In this document: positions 8,791 through 17,234 of the stretch, one piece after another
Layout of the letters: every line of letters starts with the position of its first letter
Position numbering within the stretch: position 1 is the stretch's first letter
Assembly (NCBI RefSeq): GCF_937123735.1
Contig: NZ_CAKZKL010000008.1
Span: 1-37,772 of the forward strand
Source of the DNA: an uncultured Lentibacter sp.
Lineage (GTDB): Bacteria; Pseudomonadota; Alphaproteobacteria; Rhodobacterales; Rhodobacteraceae
Length of the DNA stretch: 37,772 bases
Direction: 5' to 3'
Notes under the pieces: model-generated
Database searches by the model: none
What the model was told of the DNA's origin: nothing
What the model saw: only the letters and a program-made list of their open reading frames with translations
Translations under genes and position numbers: made by a program

Positions 8791-10275
8791 ATGGCCCAAA
8801 CCGGAGCCTTTTTGAGCCGTCAATTGGAGCTGCGCCCCGATGCGCCGGCACTCTCTGACAGCCTTGGCACAAGCTGGAGCTTTGCCGAGCTTGACCAAGC
8901 CGCCGAGGCGGGCGCGGCGCTGTTGCGACGGACCTCTGCAAAGCGCGGTGACCGGGTGATGATCTTGTCTGAAAATTCCGCTGCGGCGGTGGCGTTCCTG
9001 TTTGCCTGTTGGAAGCTCGGGGCGGTTGCCGTGATGGTCAACGCCCGGCAAAGCGGTGCCGAAGTGCAGCGCATTCTGGACCATGCGACGCCCGCTGTTG
9101 TGGTGTGCACCAGTGCCGTATCGCCCGATGCTCTGGCCCATGCAGACCGCTTGGGCGCAACAGCGCAACAGGGTGTGTTTGGCTCTGTTCATCTGGCCCG
9201 GCCCTATGCCAGCAATGCGGACGCTTCGCTGCATGACGTGGCTGTGCTGCTTTACACCACCGGCACGACGGGCGCGCCAAAGGGTGTCATGCTGACCCAT
9301 GACAACCTGTGTTTTGGCGGGCAGGCCTCGGCGGATCTGCGGCAAATGTCCGACAAAGACCTGGTGTATGGGGTATTGCCGATCACCCATGTTTTCGGGC
9401 TCGCCTCGGTGGTTGTGGCGGCGTGCTCTGCGGGGGCCGCGGTGCGGCTGGAGGCGCGGTTTTCGGCGGCGAAGCTGTTTGCGGCTTTGCAAGATGGCGT
9501 GACTCTGCTTTCGGCTGTGCCGCAGATGCACGCGCTTTTGATGCAGTATACCGCCGAGCAAGGGCTCAAGGCCCTTGGCTCGGAGAAATTGCGCTATGTC
9601 TCTTCCGGAGCTGCGCCGCTGGACCCGAGCTGGAAGCGCAAGGCAGAAGCTTTTTACGGAGTGGCCCTGCAAAATGGCTATGGCATGACCGAAACCACGG
9701 CTGGCGTTTGCGCCACCAAAAACCCGATCGGTGCGGCGGATATTTCAACCGGGCCTGCCCTTCCCGGTGTTGAGGTCAAGATCGGGGGAGAAACGCCCGC
9801 AGGCTGCGCAGAGGTGCTTACCCGCGGTCCGCATGTGATGAAGGGATATTACAAGGATCGGGTGGCGACAGAGCAGGTTCTGGGCCCGGATGGCTGGCTT
9901 AGAACGGGTGATTTGGGGCAATTGGACGCCAAGGGCCATCTGCATATTCTGGGGCGGCTGAAAGAGTTGATCATCCATGGTGGTTTCAATGTCTATCCAC
10001 CCGAAGTGGAGGCCGCGCTCAACGACCATCCGAATGTTGTTCAATCGGCGGTGATTGGGCGCGCCATCGAGGGAGATGAGGAGGTCTTGGCTTTCGTGCA
10101 GCTGGCAGAGGGTGACACGACAACAGCCGAGGCGCTGGCGGCTTTTGTGAAGCCGCGGCTGGCCGGCTACAAGCGGCCCGCCCGGATCATCCTGACCCAT
10201 GATCTGCCCGCAGCGCCCACGGGCAAGATTCTCAAGCACCGGCTCATGGCGGTTTTTGCAGATCAGCTGGACTGA
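8791..10275 (+). CDS. AMP-forming acyl-CoA synthetase (class I adenylate-forming)
   Basis: This enzyme activates a carboxylic acid to its CoA thioester with ATP and would be the entry step for the island. The protein is 494 residues, close to the family norm. Motifs occur in the expected order: LLYTTGTTGAPKGVMLTH at about 153-170 (phosphate-binding loop), NGYGMTET, LRTGDLG, GRLKELIIHGGFNVYPPEVE, and the C-terminal PTGKILKHRL with the catalytic lysine. The start ATG at 8791 follows GGGGAGGAG. It overlaps the convergent nitroreductase by 13 bases. Substrate chain length or ring type cannot be judged by eye. Confidence 0.94.
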   Translation: MAQTGAFLSRQLELRPDAPALSDSLGTSWSFAELDQAAEAGAALLRRTSAKRGDRVMILSENSAAAVAFLFACWKLGAVAVMVNARQSGAEVQRILDHATPAVVVCTSAVSPDALAHADRLGATAQQGVFGSVHLARPYASNADASLHDVAVLLYTTGTTGAPKGVMLTHDNLCFGGQASADLRQMSDKDLVYGVLPITHVFGLASVVVAACSAGAAVRLEARFSAAKLFAALQDGVTLLSAVPQMHALLMQYTAEQGLKALGSEKLRYVSSGAAPLDPSWKRKAEAFYGVALQNGYGMTETTAGVCATKNPIGAADISTGPALPGVEVKIGGETPAGCAEVLTRGPHVMKGYYKDRVATEQVLGPDGWLRTGDLGQLDAKGHLHILGRLKELIIHGGFNVYPPEVEAALNDHPNVVQSAVIGRAIEGDEEVLAFVQLAEGDTTTAEALAAFVKPRLAGYKRPARIILTHDLPAAPTGKILKHRLMAVFADQLD

Positions 10276-10964
10276 GCTTTGCCTGCGTTGGCGTCAAAGC
10301 CGAGAAAGCGGGTCACGTTGCTCACGGGGCGACGGCGCGAAACAACCGAGTTGGCGACGAAGGTTTCGTCGGGCCACCCAAGGGCGACGCAGGTAAGAAT
10401 GACCTGATCTTCCGGAATCTGCGCCACCTCGCGGACCACCGGGCTTTGCATGATTCCCTGCCCGTTGATCACCGCGCCGAGCCCGCGGCTCCAGGCGGCA
10501 AGCACCAGACCATAGGTCATCGCGCCGGTATCAAAATGGGCGATCGTGTTGGCAAGCAGGGAGCGATCAAAACAGACCACGATCGAGACCGGCGCATCAA
10601 ACTGGCGAAAGCCGCGCATCACCCAATCCTGTCTGCGTTCGGCGTCATGGCGTTCGATGCCCATGGCCTCAAACAGCTGGACGGCGATTTCGATCTGGCG
10701 TTTGCGGTGCTCGCCCTCATAGGCGGCATAATCTTCTATGTCACGGCTCGGTGGCACACCTGCGAGCATCCGCTCGGTATTGCCCTCGCGCACGCGCTCC
10801 AAGGGTTCGCCTGTCAGCACATGCAGATGCCAGGGCTGCGTGTTCATCGAGGAGGGCGCGCGGTTGGCCAGAGCGATGATCTCTTCCAGCAGGTCTTTGG
10901 AAACCGGTTTGTCTGTGAAACCGCGAATGGAGCGACGGGTTTGCATGGCTTGATCAAGGTTCAT
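10263..10964 (-). CDS. Nitroreductase family flavoprotein
   Basis: This is a 233-residue FMN-dependent NAD(P)H oxidoreductase of the nitroreductase superfamily. The conserved N-terminal FMN-binding segment RRSIRGFTDKPVSKDLLEEI is followed by ANRAPSSMNTQPWHLHVLTG, and the C-terminal part has LTCVALGWPDE and the VSRRRPVSNVTRF tail. The ATG at 10964 follows AAAGGAC. It lies between the two halves of the acyl-CoA island on the opposite strand, sharing its 5' intergenic region (10965-11152) with the next dehydrogenase gene. Members of this family reduce nitroaromatics, quinones or enoate-type compounds; the physiological substrate is unknown. Confidence 0.92.
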   Translation of the reverse strand: MNLDQAMQTRRSIRGFTDKPVSKDLLEEIIALANRAPSSMNTQPWHLHVLTGEPLERVREGNTERMLAGVPPSRDIEDYAAYEGEHRKRQIEIAVQLFEAMGIERHDAERRQDWVMRGFRQFDAPVSIVVCFDRSLLANTIAHFDTGAMTYGLVLAAWSRGLGAVINGQGIMQSPVVREVAQIPEDQVILTCVALGWPDETFVANSVVSRRRPVSNVTRFLGFDANAGKAQSS

Positions 10965-11152
10965 CTGATGTCCTTTGTCTGGGTGCGGGTGAAGGGCTCG
11001 CCTGCGCCGGATGATGGTTCTGCGACTATGCCCCAAAGAAGCCCGCAGAAAAGCTCCGACGTGGCGTCGTGGCTTGTCAACTTCGGTTGGGGCTTCCATT
11101 CTGGCGCAACGGACCGCTGCTTGGCGCGGTAGGCCGTGAGGGAGGCTTGCGA

Positions 11153-12319
11153 ATGAGTGACGACAAGATGACAGCGTTTCGTGCCGAGATGCGCGCATGG
11201 CTGCAAGAAAACTGTCCGGAAGAGATGCGCGACGGGCTTATGACGGAAGAGAGCATTTGCTGGGGTGGAAAATCTTGGACATTCAGCTCGCCGGCCCAGA
11301 AGCTCTGGCTGGAGCGCTGCGCGGCGAAGGGATACACGGTGCCCACATGGCCTGTTGCCTACGGCGGGGCTGGATTTAGCCGGGATCAGGAAAAGATCTT
11401 TCTGGAAGAAATGGACCGGCTCAACGCGCGGCTGCCGTTGCAGAGCTTTGGTATCTGGATGTTGGGGCCTGCCTTGCTGCATTTTGGCACCCACGAGCAA
11501 AAGCTGCGCTATCTGCCACCCGTGGCCAGAGGAGAGCTGCGCTGGTGTCAGGGGTATTCCGAGCCGGGTGCGGGGTCTGATCTGGCGAATGTGCAGACCC
11601 ATGGCGCAGAGGGCGGCGACCATTGGCTGGTGAACGGCCAGAAGATCTGGACCTCGTATGCCGATAAGGCCGATTGGATCTTTGCTTTGGTGCGCACAGA
11701 CCGTGACGCGCCCAAGCACAAGGGTATTTCGTTTTTGCTGATCAATATGGAAGACCCGGGCATCGAGACCCGCCCCATCAAGATGATCAGTGGTGTTTCG
11801 CCGTTTTGCGAAACGTTTTTCACCGATGTCAAAGTGCCAAAAGATCAAATCGTTGGTGCTGAAAACGCAGGCTGGGATGTGGCCAAATACCTGCTGACAC
11901 ATGAACGCGAGATGATTTCTGCTGGCGGGGCCGCCTTGTCGGGAGGCGGGCGCGCGCTTGGGGCTGTGATCGCTGACACGGTGCGTGACATGGATGCCGT
12001 GTTGCGCGCAGATGCCATGCGCTGTGAGGTAGACGGGCTGGCATTGGGCCTGACCTTGGAGCGCTACAAGGATCAGGCCGCAGCCGGGCAGGGCGCAGGC
12101 GATGCCTCGGCCATGCTGAAATATATGGGCACAGAGCTGAACAAGCGCCGACATGAGTTGATGATGTCGGCGGGTGGCTCGGATGCGCTTGAGTGGGACG
12201 GCCCCTTGGGCAACCGTGCGGGGGACTGGCTGCGCACCAAGGCCAATTCCATCGAGGGCGGCACAAGCGAGGTCATGCTTTCTATTGTGTCCCGCCGTAT
12301 CTTGGGGCTGCCCGGATGA
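11153..12319 (+). CDS. Acyl-CoA dehydrogenase, large-type member of pair 2
   Basis: This is the second large-type acyl-CoA dehydrogenase, 388 residues. It resembles the gene at 5605 in the middle domain (RWCQGYSEPGAGSDLANVQT, then NGQKIWTSYADKADW). Its C-terminus differs, ending in ANSIEGGTSEVMLSIVSRRILGLPG, which carries the usual FAD-binding G-G-T-S-E motif. The start ATG at 11153 follows GGGAGG. The stop overlaps the next start as ATGA, so the two products are probably made in equal amounts and associate. It is the first gene of a second transcription unit, divergent from the nitroreductase. Confidence 0.93.
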   Translation: MSDDKMTAFRAEMRAWLQENCPEEMRDGLMTEESICWGGKSWTFSSPAQKLWLERCAAKGYTVPTWPVAYGGAGFSRDQEKIFLEEMDRLNARLPLQSFGIWMLGPALLHFGTHEQKLRYLPPVARGELRWCQGYSEPGAGSDLANVQTHGAEGGDHWLVNGQKIWTSYADKADWIFALVRTDRDAPKHKGISFLLINMEDPGIETRPIKMISGVSPFCETFFTDVKVPKDQIVGAENAGWDVAKYLLTHEREMISAGGAALSGGGRALGAVIADTVRDMDAVLRADAMRCEVDGLALGLTLERYKDQAAAGQGAGDASAMLKYMGTELNKRRHELMMSAGGSDALEWDGPLGNRAGDWLRTKANSIEGGTSEVMLSIVSRRILGLPG

Positions 12320-13440
12320 GCGATATGACAAAACTCGTGAGAACCGACGAAGAAACCCTGCTGGCCGATATGGCCCGAAGCTTTCTTGAGCGTGAGGCAC
12401 CGCTGTCCAAACTGCGGCAGATGCGGGACCAGGGCCGCACGCATGATGCAGCCGCCTGGAAGGCCATGGCGGAGCTCGGCTGGGCCGGTGTTCTGGTGCC
12501 TGAAAGTGCGGGTGGCTCAGACATGGGGTTTGCTGCGGCAAATGTGATTGCCGAGGAAATGGGGCGCACCCTTGCCGTTGCGCCTTTTCTCTCCACCGCA
12601 GTTATTGCTGCCACAACGCTGCGCCAGGTGGGAGATGCGCGGGCCAGCAAGGCCTTGGCCCAAATTGCGGCGGGCGAGACAACCTATGCTTTGGCCATTG
12701 ATGAGAGTGTCAAATTCGCCCCGGACTCCACGCGTTTAGAGGCGCGAGCCGTGGGCAATGGCTTCTGCCTGTCGGGGTCGAAGCAGTTTGTTGTGGACGG
12801 CGGGTTGGCCGAGCGGCTGTTGGTTTTGGCACGCACCCAAGCGGGGCTGACGTTGTTTGATATTCCGGCGGATCGGGCCGGGGTGCACCGCGACATGGCG
12901 CATATGATTGACTCGCGGGATGTGGCCCGGATCCGCTTTGAGGATGTCGAGGCCACGGGCGCGGATGTTCTGGGGGCCGTTGATGACGCCATGAGCGTGC
13001 TCCAGCCGGCCTTGCAGGCCGGGCAGGCCGCATTGGCTGCGGAAATGACCGGGCTTGCGGCGGGGGCCTTTGGCATGACCCTGTCTTATTTGAAAGAGCG
13101 CAAGCAATTTGGCGTTGAAATCGGCCGGTTTCAGGCCTTGCAGCACCGCGCGGCCCACCTGTGGTGCGAGATTGAGGTGACCTCCAGCGCTATTCTCAAT
13201 GCCGGGCGTATGCTGGACAGCGACCCGGCCAGCGCGGCTCTTGCGGTTTCCTTGGCCAAGGCCCGGGCAACCCAGACCGCAACCCTGGCCGTGCAGGAAG
13301 GCGTGCAGCTCCATGGCGGCATTGGCATGACAGATGCTTTTGACATGGGGTTTTTCATGAAGCGTGCGCGTGTCGGGGCGGAATGGCTGGGAGACTACAG
13401 CTATCACGCCGAGAAAGTTGCTGCGCAAAGAGGCTTCTGA
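12316..13440 (+). CDS. Acyl-CoA dehydrogenase, small-type member of pair 2
   Basis: This 374-residue protein matches the small-type member of pair 1 in architecture. It has an N-terminal helical domain with ELGWAGVLVPESAGGSDMGF, a shortened middle domain without the QGYSEPGAGSD segment, and a C-terminal domain with LKERKQFGVEIGRFQALQHR and VQLHGGIGMTDAFDMG. The start overlaps the previous stop by four bases. Together with the gene at 11153 it probably forms a two-subunit enzyme, acting on a different intermediate from pair 1. The pairing is inferred from order and length. Confidence 0.9.
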   Translation: MSDMTKLVRTDEETLLADMARSFLEREAPLSKLRQMRDQGRTHDAAAWKAMAELGWAGVLVPESAGGSDMGFAAANVIAEEMGRTLAVAPFLSTAVIAATTLRQVGDARASKALAQIAAGETTYALAIDESVKFAPDSTRLEARAVGNGFCLSGSKQFVVDGGLAERLLVLARTQAGLTLFDIPADRAGVHRDMAHMIDSRDVARIRFEDVEATGADVLGAVDDAMSVLQPALQAGQAALAAEMTGLAAGAFGMTLSYLKERKQFGVEIGRFQALQHRAAHLWCEIEVTSSAILNAGRMLDSDPASAALAVSLAKARATQTATLAVQEGVQLHGGIGMTDAFDMGFFMKRARVGAEWLGDYSYHAEKVAAQRGF

Positions 13441-13516
13441 TGGCCGCGCGGCACCTTGTTTACACCACAGAAAACCCCGGCTTTGGCAGCCGTTTTAACA
13501 CTTTGGAGAGACAGCC

Positions 13517-14506
13517 ATGACCCACGACAGCCACCTGCCCGCTGCGCTGAAAGGGCTGCGCATTCCGCTGATTGCGGCGCCGCTGTTTATCATTTCGGTG
13601 CCCAAGCTTGTGATTGCACAATGTAAAGCCGGGATTGTCGGCTCTTTTCCAGCGCTCAACGCCCGCGAGGGTGCGGGTGAGCCACCGCTGCTGGACGCCT
13701 GGCTGACCGAGATCAAGGAGGCGTTGGACCGCCACAACCAAGCCAATCCGGACAGGCCGGCAGCGCCTTTTGCTGTGAACCAGATCGTGCACCGCTCCAA
13801 CACCCGCCTTGAGCGTGATCTGGAGATATGTGTCCGCCATGAGGTGCCGCTTTGGATCACGTCATTGGGCGCACGGGTGGAGGTAAATGAGGCGGCCCAT
13901 TCTTGTGGCGGTGTTGTCTTGCATGACATCATCAACAACCGCTTTGCCAAAAAGGCCATTGAGAAGGGGGCAGATGGCCTTGTGGCGGTGGCCGCAGGCG
14001 CTGGGGGCCACGCAGGCCAACAATCACCCTTTGCGCTGGTCCGTGAAATTCGCGAGTGGTTTGACGGGCCCTTGGCTTTGTCGGGCGCGATTGCCACAGG
14101 TGAGAGCCTTCTGGCGGCACAGGCCATGGGGGCTGATTTTGGCTATGCGGGCTCGCCCTTTATTGCCACGGATGAGGCCAATGCAGAGCAAGGCTACAAA
14201 GATATGATTGTTGAATCCGGTGCGGAAGACATCGTTTATTCCTCACTCTTTACCGGGGTCTGGGGCAATTATCTGCGCGGCTCTGTGCGCAATGCGGGCA
14301 TGGACCCTGACAACCTCCCCGTGGCAGACGCCTCTTCAATGGATTTTGGCGCAAAGCGCGAGAAGCCGAAGGCATGGAAGACAATTTGGGGGTCTGGGCA
14401 GGGTATCGGCGCTGTGAAATCTGTTGGTCCTGCGGGAGAGATCGTGGCGCGGATTGCGCGCGAGTATCAGGCGGCCGGCCAGAAGCTGGCGGCCGAATTC
14501 GGCTAG
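13517..14506 (+). CDS. Nitronate monooxygenase / 2-nitropropane dioxygenase-like flavoprotein
   Basis: This is a 329-residue FMN-binding TIM-barrel protein. IPLIAAPLFIIS near the N-terminus, then AGIVGSFPALNAR, and GLVAVAAGAGGHAGQQSPFAL near residue 160 match the family. The His of GGHAG is the usual catalytic base, and ALSGAIATGESLLAAQAMGADFGYAGSPFIAT is the phosphate-binding strand-loop. The ATG at 13517 follows GGAGAG. It is 76 bases after the dehydrogenase pair in the same direction. Many family members found in acyl-CoA catabolic clusters have no tested function, so a role as an enoyl reductase or detoxifier is equally possible. Confidence 0.88.
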   Translation: MTHDSHLPAALKGLRIPLIAAPLFIISVPKLVIAQCKAGIVGSFPALNAREGAGEPPLLDAWLTEIKEALDRHNQANPDRPAAPFAVNQIVHRSNTRLERDLEICVRHEVPLWITSLGARVEVNEAAHSCGGVVLHDIINNRFAKKAIEKGADGLVAVAAGAGGHAGQQSPFALVREIREWFDGPLALSGAIATGESLLAAQAMGADFGYAGSPFIATDEANAEQGYKDMIVESGAEDIVYSSLFTGVWGNYLRGSVRNAGMDPDNLPVADASSMDFGAKREKPKAWKTIWGSGQGIGAVKSVGPAGEIVARIAREYQAAGQKLAAEFG

Positions 14507-14600
14507 CAGGGCCGCGCGGCGCGCCCTTTCATTTGCGCCGCTTGTTTTGAGCGGCCATTGCGGGCTTGCACCGGCCTCAATCCCTGCCTAGGGTGGCCGC

Positions 14601-14680
14601 ACCTCGGGGAGCTCTTTGGAGCTGAGACGCGCAAGCGGACCCGTTGAACCTGAACCGGTTAGGACCGGCGGAGGGAAGGT
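14601..14680 (+). ncRNA. TPP riboswitch (THI element) upstream of thiBPQ
   Basis: The aptamer shows the conserved TPP core: CTGAGA at 14622-14627, ACCCGTTGAACCTG at about 14639-14652, and GCGGAGGGAA at 14668-14677. The closing stem pairs ACCT (14601-14604) with AGGT (14677-14680). It lies about 50 bases upstream of thiB and should lower expression when thiamine pyrophosphate is plentiful, as this class does in other bacteria. The boundaries are approximate. Confidence 0.95.
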
Positions 14681-14689
14681 TGGGACATT

Positions 14690-14728
14690 CATCCTGCTAT
14701 CTCCGCCCGTCGCAATATTAGGAGGATG
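14690..14728 (+). promoter_or_regulatory. Likely ribosome-binding-site sequestering hairpin of the TPP riboswitch
   Basis: CATCCT (14690-14695) is exactly complementary to AGGATG (14723-14728), which overlaps the thiB ribosome binding site GGAGG at 14721-14725. No T-run follows, so translational rather than transcriptional control is inferred. The pairing is seen in the sequence; its use as the switch is inference. Confidence 0.5.
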
Positions 14729-14730
14729 AG

Positions 14731-15714
14731 ATGAAACATCTTGCATTTGCTACGGGAGTTTTTGCTTTGACTGCGGGGTTCGCAGCGGCCGAAACGCCTG
14801 AACTTGTTGTCTATACTTACGATAGTTTTGTGTCGGACTGGGGGCCTGGCCCCCAGGTGGAAGAGGCCTTTGAGGCTGTCTGTGCTTGTGATTTGAAGTT
14901 TGTCGCGGCGGGCGATGGCGCGGCCCTGCTGTCGCGCTTGCGGCTGGAAGGCGCACGCGCGCAGGCGGATATCGTGTTGGGTCTTGATACCAACCTGACG
15001 GCCGCCGCTGCCGAGACGGGGCTTTTTGCGCCACATAGCGTCAACGCGGGCTACAGCCTGCCGGTTGCTTTTTCCGACCCGATGTTTGTGCCCTATGACT
15101 GGGGGTATTTTGCCTTTGTGCATGAGGCAGGGTTTACGCCGCCTGCGAGCCTGAAGGCACTGGCCGAGAGCGACGCGAAAATCTTGATTCAGGATCCGCG
15201 GTCCTCCACTCCGGGGCTTGGCCTGCTGATGTGGGTGAAGGCCGCTTATGCAGATGAGGCCTCGCAGATCTGGGCCGGGCTTTCTGACAATATCGTAACG
15301 GTCACAAAGGGCTGGTCGGAGGCCTACGGGCTGTTTCTGGAGGGGGAGGCCGATATGGTTTTGTCCTACACAACCTCGCCGGCGTATCACCTGATCGCCG
15401 AGGGCGACGCCAGCAAATCTGCGGCGCTGTTTGACGAGGGCCACTATCTGCAAGTGGAAGTGGCCGGCAAGCTTGCTGCCAGCGATCAGCCCGAGTTGGC
15501 CGACCAGTTCCTTGAGTTTATGGTCTCGGATGCGTTTCAATCTATCTTGCCCACCACCAACTGGATGTATCCTGCGGTAACGCCGAAAGCCGGTTTGCCA
15601 GAGGGCTTTGAAACGCTCGTTGTGCCGGAAAAAGCGCTTCTCCTGAGCGCAGAGGAGGCCGCGGCGCTGCGTGAGGATGCTTTGGAAGAATGGCGCGCCG
15701 CGTTGTCGCGCTGA
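14731..15714 (+). CDS. thiB: Thiamine ABC transporter, periplasmic binding protein
   Basis: ThiB binds thiamine, and in known systems its phosphates, in the periplasm and delivers it to ThiP. The protein is 327 residues with a Sec signal peptide (residues 1 to about 20, ending GFAAA before ETPE). Family features include LVVYTYDSFVSDWGPGPQVEEAFE at the mature start, then LGLDTNLT and PYDWGYFAFVHEAGF. The mature N-terminal half also has a Cys-Ala-Cys (VCACDLKF), as in other ThiB proteins. The ATG at 14731 lies six bases after a strong GGAGG. The TPP riboswitch directly upstream supports the assignment, as does the overlap of its 3' end with thiP. Confidence 0.95.
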   Translation: MKHLAFATGVFALTAGFAAAETPELVVYTYDSFVSDWGPGPQVEEAFEAVCACDLKFVAAGDGAALLSRLRLEGARAQADIVLGLDTNLTAAAAETGLFAPHSVNAGYSLPVAFSDPMFVPYDWGYFAFVHEAGFTPPASLKALAESDAKILIQDPRSSTPGLGLLMWVKAAYADEASQIWAGLSDNIVTVTKGWSEAYGLFLEGEADMVLSYTTSPAYHLIAEGDASKSAALFDEGHYLQVEVAGKLAASDQPELADQFLEFMVSDAFQSILPTTNWMYPAVTPKAGLPEGFETLVVPEKALLLSAEEAAALREDALEEWRAALSR

Positions 15715-17234
15715 GCCAGGCCACCAGCGCAGCGGTGGCTGCGCTGGTGTTGCTTCTGGTGCTCATGCCCATCGGGGCTGTCGCCCTGCGGGCGAGTTGG
15801 CCTGAGGGGCTTGGACCCGCCGATTGGGCCGCGCTGCGCTTTACCGTGTTGCAGGCTGTCCTGTCGGCTTTGGCCAGTGTGGTGCTGGCGGTGCCGGTGG
15901 CGCGGGCTTTGGCGCGCCGCAGCTTTCCGGGGCGGGGCGCCCTGGTGTTGCTGATGGGCGCGCCCTTCATTTTGCCGGTGATCGTGGCGGTGATGGGCTT
16001 GCTGGCTGTCTTTGGCCAGGGCGGAATCTTGAACACATTTCTGGCTTGGGCGGGCCTGCCCAAAGTGCAGATCTACGGACTCCACGGGGTTGTTCTGGCG
16101 CATGTTTTTTTCAACTTGCCGCTTGCCACACGGCTTTTGCTGCAAGGTTGGGAGAGCATCCCGCAAGAGCGGTTTCGTTTGGCCGCAAGCCTTGGTTTGG
16201 GCCCCAACGCGCTCTTGCGGTGGATAGAAATTCCAATGCTCAAAGAGCGGCTGCCCTCTGTGTTTCTCGTGGTTTTTCTGATTTGCCTGAGCAGTTTTGC
16301 GGTTGCACTGACACTGGGGGGCGGACCGAGGGCCACCACGCTGGAACTGGCGATCTATCAGGCGTTTCACCTCGAGTTTGATCTTGGGCGCGCCGCACTT
16401 CTGGCGCTGGTCCAGCTTGTGTTGGTGCTTGTGGCCGGCCTTGTCGCGCTTTGGCTCGGGCAGGTGGCGGGCTTTGGTGCCGGGCGGGGCGCGCCGCGTC
16501 AGAGGTGGGATGTCAGCAGTGCCTGGTTGCGGGCGCAAGATATGGGCGTGCTGGCTCTGGCGACGGCCTTCATTGCTCTTCCGTTGGCGCTTGTCGCGCT
16601 GCGTGGGGTGGCTGCTTTGGGGCAGCTGCCCGCCAGTGTCTGGCAAGCGGCGGTGGCCTCTTTGGGTGTGGCGGTTGGGTCGACGGTATTGTGCCTTCTG
16701 GCCGCACTTGCGCTGGCGGCAGCGCGGGGGCCTTGGGCGCAGGTGATCGGGCTTCTCGGGCTCGCGGTTTCGCCGCTTGTCCTGGGAACGGGGCTGTTCT
16801 TGTGGATCAACCCCTATGCCAGCCCGCAAGCCTTGGCTCTGCCCGTGACCATGGTGGTAAATGCGCTGATGGCCTTGCCCTTTGCCCTGCGGATTATTGC
16901 GCCGGACTATGCCCGCACCGAGGCTGATTTTGGCCGGTTGGCCGATGCTTTGGGCCTGCATGGCTGGGCCCGATTGCGGCGGTTGATCTGGCCACAAACC
17001 CGTGCTGCCATGGGCTTTGCGGCAGGTCTGACAGCGGCGCTGTCTATGGGGGATCTGGGTGTTATCAGCCTGTTTGCCGATGCCGAGAACGCGACCCTTC
17101 CCTTGCAGGTCTATCGGCTTATGGGCGCTTATCGGATGGAGGCGGCGGCGGGGGCTGCGCTTTTGCTTGTGGGGCTGAGTTTCGGGCTTTTTGCCCTGTT
17201 GGATTGGGGAGGTCGCCGTGGCGCTCATTCTTGA
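15690..17234 (+). CDS. thiP: Thiamine ABC transporter, permease
   Basis: ThiP is the fused double permease of the thiamine importer, 514 residues with about twelve membrane helices. Both halves carry an EAA-type loop for contact with the ATPase: AASLGLGPNALLRWIEIPML in the first half and ADALGLHGWARLRRLIWPQT in the second. The start ATG at 15690 lies inside the end of thiB (25-base overlap) and the gene overlaps thiQ by 17 bases, so the three are translationally coupled. A tandem-duplicated permease is the normal form for ThiP and distinguishes it from most iron or spermidine importers. Confidence 0.95.
   Translation: MARRVVALSQATSAAVAALVLLLVLMPIGAVALRASWPEGLGPADWAALRFTVLQAVLSALASVVLAVPVARALARRSFPGRGALVLLMGAPFILPVIVAVMGLLAVFGQGGILNTFLAWAGLPKVQIYGLHGVVLAHVFFNLPLATRLLLQGWESIPQERFRLAASLGLGPNALLRWIEIPMLKERLPSVFLVVFLICLSSFAVALTLGGGPRATTLELAIYQAFHLEFDLGRAALLALVQLVLVLVAGLVALWLGQVAGFGAGRGAPRQRWDVSSAWLRAQDMGVLALATAFIALPLALVALRGVAALGQLPASVWQAAVASLGVAVGSTVLCLLAALALAAARGPWAQVIGLLGLAVSPLVLGTGLFLWINPYASPQALALPVTMVVNALMALPFALRIIAPDYARTEADFGRLADALGLHGWARLRRLIWPQTRAAMGFAAGLTAALSMGDLGVISLFADAENATLPLQVYRLMGAYRMEAAAGAALLLVGLSFGLFALLDWGGRRGAHS

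Noticed and set aside
13441..13516. Possible small gene between the dehydrogenase pair and the NMO-like gene
   Set aside because: The 76-base gap holds only a short frame starting at the overlapping ATG, with no conserved features.
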